A stretch of 13,810 bases of DNA, taken from DASZZY01 sp036260395 (lineage in GTDB: Bacteria > Actinomycetota > UBA4738 > CALAEC01). Under the pieces are notes generated by a model, which saw nothing but the letters and a program-made list of their open reading frames with translations, made no database searches and was not told the DNA's origin. Positions 6,447 through 13,493 of this stretch are shown piece by piece. Both the position numbers and the translations under genes were made by a program. The stretch is taken from the NCBI GenBank assembly GCA_036260395.1, contig DASZZY010000036.1, forward strand, positions 1 to 13,810. Reading direction: 5' to 3'. Position 1 is the first letter of the stretch; every line of letters begins with the position of its first letter.

Positions 6447-7217
6447 GTGGGCGACGCCGCCGATCGGTCGCGGCGCCTCACCGCGCCGGAGATCTTCGAG
6501 GCCGTCGCGCGGAGCGGACGCGACGAGCTGGCGCGGAGCTGGACGGCCCTGGCCTTATCGGGGCTGGCCGCCGGCCTGACGATGGGGCTCTCGGCCCTCG
6601 CCGTGGCGACCGTCGAGGACGTCACGGGACCGGGGCTCCTGCCGGCCGCCTTCTACCCCATCGGGTTCATCGCCGTGATCATCGGGCGGCAGCAGCTGTT
6701 CACGGAGAACACGCTGTACCCGGTGGTGCTCGTGTTCGACGAACGTCGGCACCTCGCCGACATGCTGCGGCTGTGGGGGGTGGTGCTGACGGCGAACCTC
6801 GGCGGGACGTTCCTGTTCGCCCTCCTGGCCTCCCGGACGCCGGCCGTGAGCCCCGCGATCCGGCAGGACCTCGTGGCGCTCGGGATCGAGGTGGCGGCCC
6901 CGTCCTTCGGCGAGGTCTTCTGGAGCGGCATCATCGGCGGCTGGCTGATCGCGCTCGTGGCCTGGCTCGTGAGCGCGAGCCTCCACACGATCGGCCAGGT
7001 GGCCGTCATCTGGCTGCTGGCGTTCCTGATCGGGGTCGGCGGGTTCGCCCACTCCGTGGCCGCCACCGGCGAGGTGTTCACCGCGGCGCTCGTCGGCGAC
7101 CTGGGATGGGGAGCGTGGGCCCGGTGGCAGGCCGCCGCCACCCTCGGGAACGTGGCCGGCGGCGTCGTGATCGTGAGCCTGCTCAACTACGGGCAGGTCC
7201 GGGGCGGCGACCGGTAG
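6447..7217 (+). CDS. Formate/nitrite transporter (FNT) family channel, YfdC-like branch
   Basis: A 256-residue inner-membrane protein of the FNT family, pentameric channels for small monovalent anions such as formate, nitrite or hydrosulfide. About six hydrophobic segments are visible (roughly 35-55, 66-80, 106-128, 157-177, 184-206 and 228-247). The stretch GLTMGLSALAVA (43-54), then YPIGFIAVIIGRQQLFTENT (70-89) is typical of the YfdC-like branch. The conserved pore histidine is likely His202 in GGFAHSVAATGEVF (198-211). The start is GTG 6447 with AGGTGG 7 nt upstream. The N-terminal 30 residues are soluble and charged. The substrate cannot be assigned from sequence. It is divergent from the DUF6766-like and hemerythrin genes, and a strong stress-sigma-like promoter precedes it. 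The next gene begins 93 nt downstream, so it may or may not be in the glycan operon. Confidence 0.92.
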   Translation: MGDAADRSRRLTAPEIFEAVARSGRDELARSWTALALSGLAAGLTMGLSALAVATVEDVTGPGLLPAAFYPIGFIAVIIGRQQLFTENTLYPVVLVFDERRHLADMLRLWGVVLTANLGGTFLFALLASRTPAVSPAIRQDLVALGIEVAAPSFGEVFWSGIIGGWLIALVAWLVSASLHTIGQVAVIWLLAFLIGVGGFAHSVAATGEVFTAALVGDLGWGAWARWQAAATLGNVAGGVVIVSLLNYGQVRGGDR

Positions 7218-7246
7218 CCCCTCCGCCCCCCGCCCGCCGCCCCGTC

Positions 7247-7271
7247 GTTTACTTCTCCCCCTCCAGGGAAA
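7247..7271 (+). promoter_or_regulatory. Weak SigB-like promoter candidate for the carbamoyltransferase operon
   Basis: In the 92-nt gap before the carbamoyltransferase gene, GTTT (7247-7250), continuing as GTTTAC, is followed by a 15-nt spacer and GGGAAA (7266-7271). The -35 matches the stress-sigma consensus; the -10 differs at two positions from GGGTAC. Transcription would start near 7278, with a leader of about 32 nt. Confidence 0.3.
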
Positions 7272-7309
7272 GGCCGAATGGCTGACCAGGCAATCGAGAG
7301 GGGCGGCGC

Positions 7310-8962
7310 GTGGCGAAGGTGCTGGGGATCAACGCGATCTTCCACGACCCGGCGGCGGCCCTCGTCGTCGACGGCGAGATCGTGGCCGCGGCCGAGGAAG
7401 AGCGCTTCTCGCGCCGGAAGCACGGCAAGCCGCCCGTGCCGTTCGCCGCGTGGGAGCTGCCCGAGCAGGCCGCCCGGTGGTGCCTGCGCCGCGCGGGCCT
7501 GAGCCCCGGCGACCTCGACGCGGTCGCGTACTCCTACGACCCCTCGCTGGCCCCGCCGCTGGGGTCCGAGGTGACCGCGAACGCCTGGGAGGGGCTGCGG
7601 ACGCTCTACGCGGAGCGGGCCCCGCTGTTCCTGCGGACGGCCCTCCCGGGGCTCGACCCGGCCGGGGTCCGGTTCGTGCCGCACCACGTCGCGCACGCGG
7701 CATCGGCGTACCTGGCCGCGCCGTTCCCCCGCTCGGCGGTCATGGTCCACGACGGCCGGGGCGAGCGGAGCGCCTACCTGGCGGGCCGGTGGGACGGCCG
7801 GCGCCTGGAGGTCCTGGCCGCCCAGGAGCTGCCGCACTCCCTCGGCCTGCTGTACGAGGAGGCCACCCAGCACCTCGGCTTCAAGCGTTCCTCCGACGAG
7901 TACAAGGTCATGGCCCTCGCCGCGTACGGCAGGCCGGCCTTCCTCGGCGACCTCCGGCGGGCGGTGCGGACCACCGGCGACGGCCGGTTCGAGGTCGACC
8001 CCATCGAGTGGGAGACGCTCGTCAAGCGGAGGTCCGGCGAGGACGAGGAGTGGAGCTCCGAGCACGCGGACCTGGCGGCCAGCGTCCAGCGCCGGCTGGA
8101 GGAGGTCCTGCTCGACCTGGCCCGGTGGCTCCACGGGCGGACCGGGGAGCGCGTCCTGGCCATGGCCGGGGGCGTGGCGCTGAACTGCGTGGCGAACTCC
8201 CGGCTGCTGGAGGACGGCCCGTTCGACGACCTGTGGGTCCAGCCGGCGGCCGGTGACTCCGGCACCGCGCTCGGCGGGGCGCTCCACGTGGCCCGAGCTC
8301 TCGGGGACGAGACCGGCTCCATGGCGACCGCCGCGCTGGGTCGCGAGTGGAGCGACGAGGAGCTCGAGGCGTGGCTGAGGACCGCCGGGATCCCGTTCGA
8401 GCGGCCCCCGGATCTGCCCGCGGCCACCGCGGAGATGCTGGCCGGGAACGGGATCGTGGCCTGGTTCCAGGGCCGGAGCGAGTACGGGCCGAGGGCGCTC
8501 GGCCACCGGAGCCTGCTCGCCGATCCCCGTCACGCCGACAACCTCCACCGGATGAACGACGTGAAGGGGCGGGAGCAGTTCCGCCCGGTGGCCCCGATGG
8601 TCCTGCTCGAGCGAGCCGCGGAGGTCTTCGACCGGGGCCCAATCCCCAGCCCGTACATGTTGTTCACCCACCGGGTGGCCCCCCGGTGGCGCGACCGGAT
8701 CCCCGCCGTGGTGCACGTGGACGGCACGGCTCGGATCCAGACCGTGGACCGCTCCCAGGAGCCGCTCGTGGCCGCGGTCCTCGAGGAGTTCGACCGGCGC
8801 ACCGGCGTGCCGGTCGTCGTGAACACCAGCCTCAACACGGCGGGGCGGCCGATGGTGGACGACCCGCGCGACGCGCTGGAGTGCTTCGGCTCCGCGCCGG
8901 TCGACGCCCTGGTGATCGGCCCCTTCGTCGTGCGTCGGTCGACGTTCGTCGCGGGGACCTGA
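7310..8962 (+). CDS. O-carbamoyltransferase (NodU/CmcH/TobZ family)
   Basis: A 550-residue cytosolic enzyme that uses carbamoyl phosphate and ATP to make carbamoyladenylate and transfers the carbamoyl group to a hydroxyl, usually on a sugar. The N-terminal Kae1-like domain starts VLGINAIFHDPAAALV (4-19). It has metal ligands in HHVAHA (125-130; probably His125 and His129) and HDGRGE (Asp148), then the blocks GGVALNCVANSRL (287-299) and GDSGTALGGAL (315-325, Asp316). The C-terminal YrdC-like domain has GRSEYGPRALGHRSLLADPR (388-407), REQFRPVAPM (421-430) and NTSLNTAGRPMVDDP (505-519). Length and domain order are complete. The start is GTG 7310 with a GAGGGG-like site upstream; an ATG at 7278 is in another frame. 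The next gene begins one base after its stop. The context of glycosyltransferases makes a glycan the likely acceptor rather than an antibiotic (inference). Confidence 0.94.
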   Translation: MAKVLGINAIFHDPAAALVVDGEIVAAAEEERFSRRKHGKPPVPFAAWELPEQAARWCLRRAGLSPGDLDAVAYSYDPSLAPPLGSEVTANAWEGLRTLYAERAPLFLRTALPGLDPAGVRFVPHHVAHAASAYLAAPFPRSAVMVHDGRGERSAYLAGRWDGRRLEVLAAQELPHSLGLLYEEATQHLGFKRSSDEYKVMALAAYGRPAFLGDLRRAVRTTGDGRFEVDPIEWETLVKRRSGEDEEWSSEHADLAASVQRRLEEVLLDLARWLHGRTGERVLAMAGGVALNCVANSRLLEDGPFDDLWVQPAAGDSGTALGGALHVARALGDETGSMATAALGREWSDEELEAWLRTAGIPFERPPDLPAATAEMLAGNGIVAWFQGRSEYGPRALGHRSLLADPRHADNLHRMNDVKGREQFRPVAPMVLLERAAEVFDRGPIPSPYMLFTHRVAPRWRDRIPAVVHVDGTARIQTVDRSQEPLVAAVLEEFDRRTGVPVVVNTSLNTAGRPMVDDPRDALECFGSAPVDALVIGPFVVRRSTFVAGT

Positions 8963-8963
8963 C

Positions 8964-10502
8964 GTGGCGGAGCGGTACGACGTCGTGGTGCCGACGGTCG
9001 GGCGGGAGTCGCTCGGCCGGCTGCTCGAGGCGCTGGCACGGGCGTCGGGACCTCCGCCCGGGCGGGTGATCGTTGTCGACGACCGGCCCGGCGGCGGACC
9101 GCTGCCGCGGGGCGCCTCGTCGGCGCTGTCGATCACGACGCTCCGGGGCCGGGCGGCCGGCCCGGCGGCAGCCCGGAACGTCGGGTGGCGGGCCGCCTCG
9201 GCGCCGTGGGTCGCCTTCCTGGACGACGACGTGGTCCCCGAGCCCGACTGGCCCGCGCGCCTGGTCGAGGACCTGGCCCGGGCCGCGCCGGAGGTGGCCG
9301 GCGTCCAGGGCCGCATCACGGTCCCCCTCCCGGCCCGGCGGCGGCCGACCGACTGGGAGCGCAACGTGGCCGGGCTCGAGTCGGCGCGGTGGCCGACCGC
9401 GGACATGGCCTATCGCCGCTCGGTGCTGGAGGAGGTGGGCGGCTTCGATGAGCGCTTCCCGCGCGCGTACCGCGAGGACGCCGACCTGGCGCTCCGGGTG
9501 CTGGCCGCGGGGTACCGACTCGAGGTGGGGAGCCGGCGGGTTCTCCATCCCGTCCGGCCGGCCGACGGCTGGGTGAGCCTCCGGCTCCAGGCCGGCAACC
9601 GCGACGACGTGCTGATGCGCGCCCTCCACGGGCCGGGGTGGCGGGCCAGGGCCGGGGCGCCGCGGGGCCGGCTCCGGCAGCATCTGGCCACGACCGCGGC
9701 CGGCGTCCTCGCGGTGGCCGCGCTCGCCGGACGGCGCCACCGGCTCTCCGCGGCGCTGGCGCTGGCGTGGGCCGCGGCCACGCTCGAGCTCGCCTGGCAC
9801 CGCATCGGCCCCGGCCCCCGGACCCGGGACGAGGTCGTCCACATGCTCGCCACGAGCGCCCTGCTGCCCGCCGTGGCCACCGGCCACGCGCTCGCGGGGG
9901 TGCTCCGGCGACCGTCGGTGCTGCGCTCGCCGGGGGCGAGCGCCCGACGGGCGTCCGGCCGCGCGGGGGCCAACGGGCCGAGCCCCGCGGCGGTCCTCCT
10001 GGACCGCGACGGCACGATCGTCGTCGACGTCCCGTACAACGGCGATCCCGGTCGGGTCGTGCCCGTCCCCGGGGCGCGGAGGGCCCTCGACCGCTTGCGG
10101 TCCGCGGGGCTGGCGCTGGCGGTCGTGTCGAACCAGAGCGCGGTGGGGCGCGGGCTCATCAGCGAGGACCAGCTGCGGGCCGTGAACCGCCGGATCGAGG
10201 ATGTCCTCGGGCCGCTGGGGCACTGGGTGGTCTGCCCCCACGCGCCCCGCGACGGGTGCGGGTGCCGGAAGCCCGCGCCGGGGCTCGTCCTCGACGCCGC
10301 GCGCCGCCTCGGCGTGCCGCCGGAGCGGTGCGTCGTCATCGGGGACACGGGGGCCGACGTCGACGCCGCCCGGGCCGTCGGCGCCCGCGCCATCCTCGTG
10401 CCGACCGCCGCCACGCGCCCCGAGGAGGTCGCGGCCGCCCCGGCGGTGGCCCGGACGCTCGAGGAGGCCGTCGACCTGGTGCTCGCGGAGGTCGCCCGAT
10501 GA
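8964..10502 (+). CDS. Fusion: GT2 glycosyltransferase + GmhB-like HAD-IIIA phosphatase
   Basis: A 512-residue two-enzyme protein. Residues 1-230 are a GT-A family 2 glycosyltransferase: VVVPTVGRESL (7-17), VIVVDD (35-40), the DxD-type metal site FLDDDVVPEPDW (85-96) and the ED acid pair in YREDADLALR (169-178). Residues about 241-315 hold two or three Ala/Leu-rich hydrophobic stretches that may anchor it to the membrane. Residues 343-512 are a HAD phosphatase like GmhB (heptose-1,7-bisphosphate 7-phosphatase). Its motifs are LLDRDGTIVVD (345-355; Asp347, Asp349), VVSNQSAVGRG (387-397), the zinc-binding CPHAPRDGCGC (424-434), RKPAPG (435-440) and IGDTGADVDAA (459-469). All catalytic residues are present in both halves. 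It starts one base after the carbamoyltransferase stop and overlaps the GT4 start by 4 nt (ATGA). The true sugar substrate of each half is not shown by the sequence. Confidence 0.93.
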   Translation: MAERYDVVVPTVGRESLGRLLEALARASGPPPGRVIVVDDRPGGGPLPRGASSALSITTLRGRAAGPAAARNVGWRAASAPWVAFLDDDVVPEPDWPARLVEDLARAAPEVAGVQGRITVPLPARRRPTDWERNVAGLESARWPTADMAYRRSVLEEVGGFDERFPRAYREDADLALRVLAAGYRLEVGSRRVLHPVRPADGWVSLRLQAGNRDDVLMRALHGPGWRARAGAPRGRLRQHLATTAAGVLAVAALAGRRHRLSAALALAWAAATLELAWHRIGPGPRTRDEVVHMLATSALLPAVATGHALAGVLRRPSVLRSPGASARRASGRAGANGPSPAAVLLDRDGTIVVDVPYNGDPGRVVPVPGARRALDRLRSAGLALAVVSNQSAVGRGLISEDQLRAVNRRIEDVLGPLGHWVVCPHAPRDGCGCRKPAPGLVLDAARRLGVPPERCVVIGDTGADVDAARAVGARAILVPTAATRPEEVAAAPAVARTLEEAVDLVLAEVAR

Positions 10503-11755
10503 GGGTGGCCATGGTGTCCGAGCACGCCAGCCCCCTGGCCACGCTGGGCGGCGTGGACGCCGGCGGGCAGAACGTCCACGTCGCCGAGCTCGCCGCGGCT
10601 GCCGCCCGGCTGGGCGCCGACGTCGTCGTCTACACCCGGCGCGAGGAGCGCGACGTCCCCCGCCGGGTCCGCTTCCGCCCCGGCGTGGTCGTCGAACACG
10701 TCGACGCCGGGCGTCCCCACCCCATCCCCAAGGACGAGCTCTTGCCGCACATGGACGAGTTCGGCACGTACCTCCGGCGGGCGTGGACCGCCGAGCCGCC
10801 GGACATCGCCCACGCGCACTTCTGGATGTCGGGACTGGCCTCGCTCCACGCCGCCGTCCCGGTGGGCATCCCGACCGTCCTCACGTTCCACGCCCTCGGC
10901 GTCGTGAAGCGGCGACACCAGGGCGACAAGGACACCAGCCCGCCCGAGCGGCTGGCGGTCGAGAACCGCCTGCTCCGGGAGGTCGACCACATCGTGGCCA
11001 CCAGCACCGACGAGGTCTTCGAGCTCGCCCGGCTGGGGCTGGATCCCGGGGCGGCCACGGTGATCCCGTGCGGCGTCGACCTGGCCCGGTTCCGCCCGGA
11101 CGGACCGGTCGCGGAGCGCCGGCCTGGGGTCCGCCGGATCGTGGTCGTGAGCCGGCTCGTGGAGCGGAAGGGGATCGGGAACGTGATTGCCGCCCTGCCG
11201 GGGATCGCGGACGCCGAGCTCCTGGTGGCCGGAGGTCCCGAGGCGGCGCACCTGGGCGACGACCGGGAGGCCGTGCGGCTGTCGACCCTGGCCCGGGAGC
11301 TGGGCGTCGCCGACCGGGTCTTCCTGCTCGGCCGCCTGGAGCGCGACGAGGTGCCGGCCCTCCTGCGCTCGGCCGACGTCGTCGCCTGTGCCCCGTGGTA
11401 CGAGCCGTTCGGCATGGTGGCCGTGGAGGCCATGGCGTGCGGCGTCCCGGTGGTGGCCTCCGCGGTCGGGGGACTCGTCGACACGGTGGTGGACGGCGTG
11501 ACGGGGTTCCACGTGCCGCCCAGGGACGTCGGGGCGCTCCGCGACGCGCTGGCCCGCGTGCTCGCGGACGAGGCGCTGCGGCGGTCGCTCGGCGCTGCGG
11601 GCGCCAAGCGGGCCCGGTCGAGGTACACATGGGAGCGCGTGGCGCAGGCGACGCTCGACGTCTATCGGATGGTGGCCGGCGAGGTCCCGTCCCGGCAGGC
11701 CGAGGCCGCGACCCGCCGTCGCCCTCGGTGGGCCGGCCGGGACGGCAGGCATTGA
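10499..11755 (+). CDS. Glycosyltransferase family 4 (GT-B, retaining)
   Basis: A 418-residue GT-B enzyme of CAZy family GT4. The N-terminal acceptor domain has MVSEHASPLATLGGVDAGG (5-23) and QNVHVAELA (24-32), a pattern shared with sucrose-phosphate-synthase-like and MshA-like transferases. Residues 105-108 (HAHF) and 129-131 (TFH) are typical of the cleft. The C-terminal donor domain has VVSRLVERKGI (217-227), FLLGRLERDEVPALL (275-289) and EPFGMVAVEAMACGVPVVAS (302-321), with the E-x7-E pair at Glu302 and Glu310 that binds nucleotide sugars. The last 20 or so residues are a basic, low-complexity tail. The start at ATG 10499 overlaps the previous gene's stop (ATGA), with GGAGG 7 nt upstream. 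Donor and acceptor are unknown. A mycothiol-pathway MshA role is unlikely in this context, because the neighbours are all glycan genes. Confidence 0.92.
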   Translation: MRVAMVSEHASPLATLGGVDAGGQNVHVAELAAAAARLGADVVVYTRREERDVPRRVRFRPGVVVEHVDAGRPHPIPKDELLPHMDEFGTYLRRAWTAEPPDIAHAHFWMSGLASLHAAVPVGIPTVLTFHALGVVKRRHQGDKDTSPPERLAVENRLLREVDHIVATSTDEVFELARLGLDPGAATVIPCGVDLARFRPDGPVAERRPGVRRIVVVSRLVERKGIGNVIAALPGIADAELLVAGGPEAAHLGDDREAVRLSTLARELGVADRVFLLGRLERDEVPALLRSADVVACAPWYEPFGMVAVEAMACGVPVVASAVGGLVDTVVDGVTGFHVPPRDVGALRDALARVLADEALRRSLGAAGAKRARSRYTWERVAQATLDVYRMVAGEVPSRQAEAATRRRPRWAGRDGRH

Positions 11756-11756
11756 C

Positions 11757-11772
11757 CCCCGCGGCGGCGGGG
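11757..11772 (+). other. GC-rich hairpin between GT4 and SDR genes
   Basis: CCCCGC/GCGGGG makes a 6-bp stem with a GGCG loop immediately after the GT4 stop codon and before the AGGAGG of the SDR gene. There is no U-tract, so full termination is not expected. It could cause partial termination or protect mRNA ends within the operon. Confidence 0.3.
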
Positions 11773-11799
11773 CTCGACCGAGGAAGGAGGTCGGGGGAC

Positions 11800-12492
11800 G
11801 TGGCATCGGCTGAGCTCGGAACCGTGATCGTCACCGGCGGCGCCTCCGGGCTGGGGGCCGCCGTGGCGGACGCGGTGATGAAGGCCGGCGGGCGGCCGGT
11901 GGTGCTCGATCGCGTGGAGCCGCCCTCGGGCGTCGAGCACGAGGTCGTCGACCTGGCCCACACCGACGCCGCGGAGGGCGCCGTCCGGGCGGTCGCGGAG
12001 CGGCACGGCGGGCTGGGAGCCGTGGTGGCCTGCGCCGGCACCGACTCCTGCGGGCCCCTCGAGTCGGTCCCGCGCGAGGAGTGGGAGCGGGTGGTCCGCG
12101 TGAACCTCCTGGGGACGGCCGCCGTGGTCCGGGCGGCCCTGCCGTTCCTCCTCGAGTCGAGGGGACGGGTCGTCACGGTGGCATCGACGCTCGGGCTCCG
12201 GGCGCTCCCCGACGCCACCGCCTACTGCGCGAGCAAGTTCGGTGTGATCGGGCTGACCCGGGCCCTGGCAGCCGAGACGGCCGGCCGGCTGGGCGTGACG
12301 TGCCTGATCCCCGGCGGCATGGCCACCGCGTTCTTCGACACCCGCGACGAGAAGTACCGCCCCGCCCCCGACCAGCAGCTGAACCGCCCCGAGGACGTAG
12401 CCCAGGCGGCGCTCTTCGCGCTCCAGCGGCCGCCGGGCGTCGAGGTCCGCGAGTTGCTCATCACGCCGTCGGAGGAGCCGTCCTGGCCGTGA
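11800..12492 (+). CDS. Classical short-chain dehydrogenase/reductase (SDR)
   Basis: A 230-residue cytosolic NAD(P)-dependent oxidoreductase. It has the Rossmann motif TGGASGLG (12-19), an ACAG (77-80) in place of the usual NNAG, VRVNLLG (99-105), and the catalytic triad Ser129, Tyr142 and Lys146 (VASTLGL, then AYCASKFG). PGGMATAF follows at 171-178. Asp37 after the second beta strand (VVLDR) favours NAD(H) over NADP(H). The size is normal for a classical SDR. The start is GTG 11800, with AGGAGG 9 nt upstream; the frame is open far upstream only as a shadow of the GT4 gene. The gene lies 44 nt after GT4, and its stop overlaps the next gene's GTG start (GTGA). It could reduce a keto-sugar or another glycan precursor, but no substrate can be assigned from sequence. 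Confidence 0.9.
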   Translation: MASAELGTVIVTGGASGLGAAVADAVMKAGGRPVVLDRVEPPSGVEHEVVDLAHTDAAEGAVRAVAERHGGLGAVVACAGTDSCGPLESVPREEWERVVRVNLLGTAAVVRAALPFLLESRGRVVTVASTLGLRALPDATAYCASKFGVIGLTRALAAETAGRLGVTCLIPGGMATAFFDTRDEKYRPAPDQQLNRPEDVAQAALFALQRPPGVEVRELLITPSEEPSWP

Positions 12493-13493
12493 GCGGCGCG
12501 GTCCTGGCGCTCCGCGCGCTCGGGCTGGGCGACCTCCTGACCGCCGTCCCGGCGCTCCGAGCGCTGGCCCGGGCGCACCCCGCCCGTCCGCTCCTCCTCG
12601 CGGCGCCGCCGGCCCTGGCCCCGGTGGCCGACCTGGTCGGCGTGGTGGACCGGCTGGTTCCCGCGCGCCCGCTGGGGGCGCTCCCGGCGCCGGGCCGGGG
12701 CGCGTGGCTCGGCGTGAACCTGCACGGGAGCGGCCCCCAGAGCCACCGGGTGTTGCTCGACGCTCGGCCCGGGCGCCTCCTCGCGTTCCGGCATCCCGAC
12801 GTGCCGGAGACCGCCGGGGCCCCGCGGTGGCGCGACGAGGAGCACGAGGTCGTCCGCTGGTGCCGCCTCCTGGAGGAGAGTGGGATCCCGTCCGACCCCG
12901 GCGACCTGTCGCTCCTCACGCCCCCGCAACTCGTCCCCGCCGTATGGCGGGGAGCGACCGTGGTCCACCCCGGCGCGGCGAGCCCCGCCCGCCGGTGGCC
13001 GGCCGAGCGGTGGGCCGCCGTGGCCGCCGCCGAGCGGGGTTCGGGACGGACGGTCGTCGTCACCGGGGGAGCCGCCGAGGTCGGGCTGGCCCGCCGGGTG
13101 GCCGTCCTCGCCGGGCTGGGGCCGGAGGCCGTCCTCGCCGGCGGGACCGATCTGGGGACCCTCGCGGCGCTGGCGGCCGCGGCGGGCCGGGTGCTCTGCG
13201 GCGACACGGGCATGGCCCACCTGGCGACGGCGTTCCGGACGCCGTCGGTGGTCCTGTTCGGTCCCACGCCCCCCGCCCGGTGGGGGCCGCCGGCCGGCGG
13301 GCCGCACGTCGTGCTGTGGAAGGGACGGCGCGGCGATCCCCACGCCGCCGAGCCGGACCCGGGGCTGCTGGCCATCGAGGTCGACGAGGTCCTGGACGCG
13401 GTGGCCCGGCTGGATCGAGACGCCGGCCGCGCTCAGGCGACCGGCTCGACGAGCCCCTCCTCGAGGACGACGTCCTCCGCGAGCGTCCGGTAG
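12489..13493 (+). CDS. Second glycosyltransferase family 9 (heptosyltransferase-like)
   Basis: A 334-residue GT-B protein of family GT9. It opens with LALRALGLGDLLTAVPALRA (6-25), the family's N-terminal signature. The donor-binding half has HPGAASPARRWPAERW (160-175), VTGGAAEVG (191-199), CGDTGMAHLA (237-246) and VLFGPTPPARWGPP (255-268). Unlike the leftward GT9 of this window it has no C-terminal Cys/His cluster, and the two are clearly diverged. The start is GTG 12489 overlapping the SDR stop by 4 nt. The last 20 or so residues (from about 314, Ser/Thr-rich) lie over the 3' end of recQ on the other strand and look like read-through beyond the fold. It closes the rightward glycan operon. 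ADP-heptose as donor is the usual family activity but is not proven here. Confidence 0.9.
   Translation: MSGAVLALRALGLGDLLTAVPALRALARAHPARPLLLAAPPALAPVADLVGVVDRLVPARPLGALPAPGRGAWLGVNLHGSGPQSHRVLLDARPGRLLAFRHPDVPETAGAPRWRDEEHEVVRWCRLLEESGIPSDPGDLSLLTPPQLVPAVWRGATVVHPGAASPARRWPAERWAAVAAAERGSGRTVVVTGGAAEVGLARRVAVLAGLGPEAVLAGGTDLGTLAALAAAAGRVLCGDTGMAHLATAFRTPSVVLFGPTPPARWGPPAGGPHVVLWKGRRGDPHAAEPDPGLLAIEVDEVLDAVARLDRDAGRAQATGSTSPSSRTTSSASVR

Noticed and set aside
6308..6625. Upstream extension of the DUF6766-like frame
   Set aside because: It is antisense to the FNT channel gene and its leader; the ATG at 6307 has an ideally spaced AGGAGG and begins directly with a membrane helix.
7278..7502. 74-codon + strand frame beginning with ATG 7278
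   Set aside because: It overlaps the carbamoyltransferase start in another frame, and its product is basic and featureless after the first dozen residues.
7187..9406. 739-codon open frame on the - strand
   Set aside because: It lies antisense to the carbamoyltransferase and GT2-HAD genes, is rich in Arg, Pro, Gly and His without any family motif, and results from codon-position GC bias.
10201..11799. Long upstream part of the frame that contains the SDR
   Set aside because: The segment before 11800 is a shadow of the HAD domain and GT4 genes; SDR homology begins only just after the GTG at 11800.
9410..11806. 798-codon open frame on the - strand
   Set aside because: It is antisense to the GT2-HAD and GT4 genes, which have clear catalytic motifs; its own translation is low-complexity with no recognisable domain.
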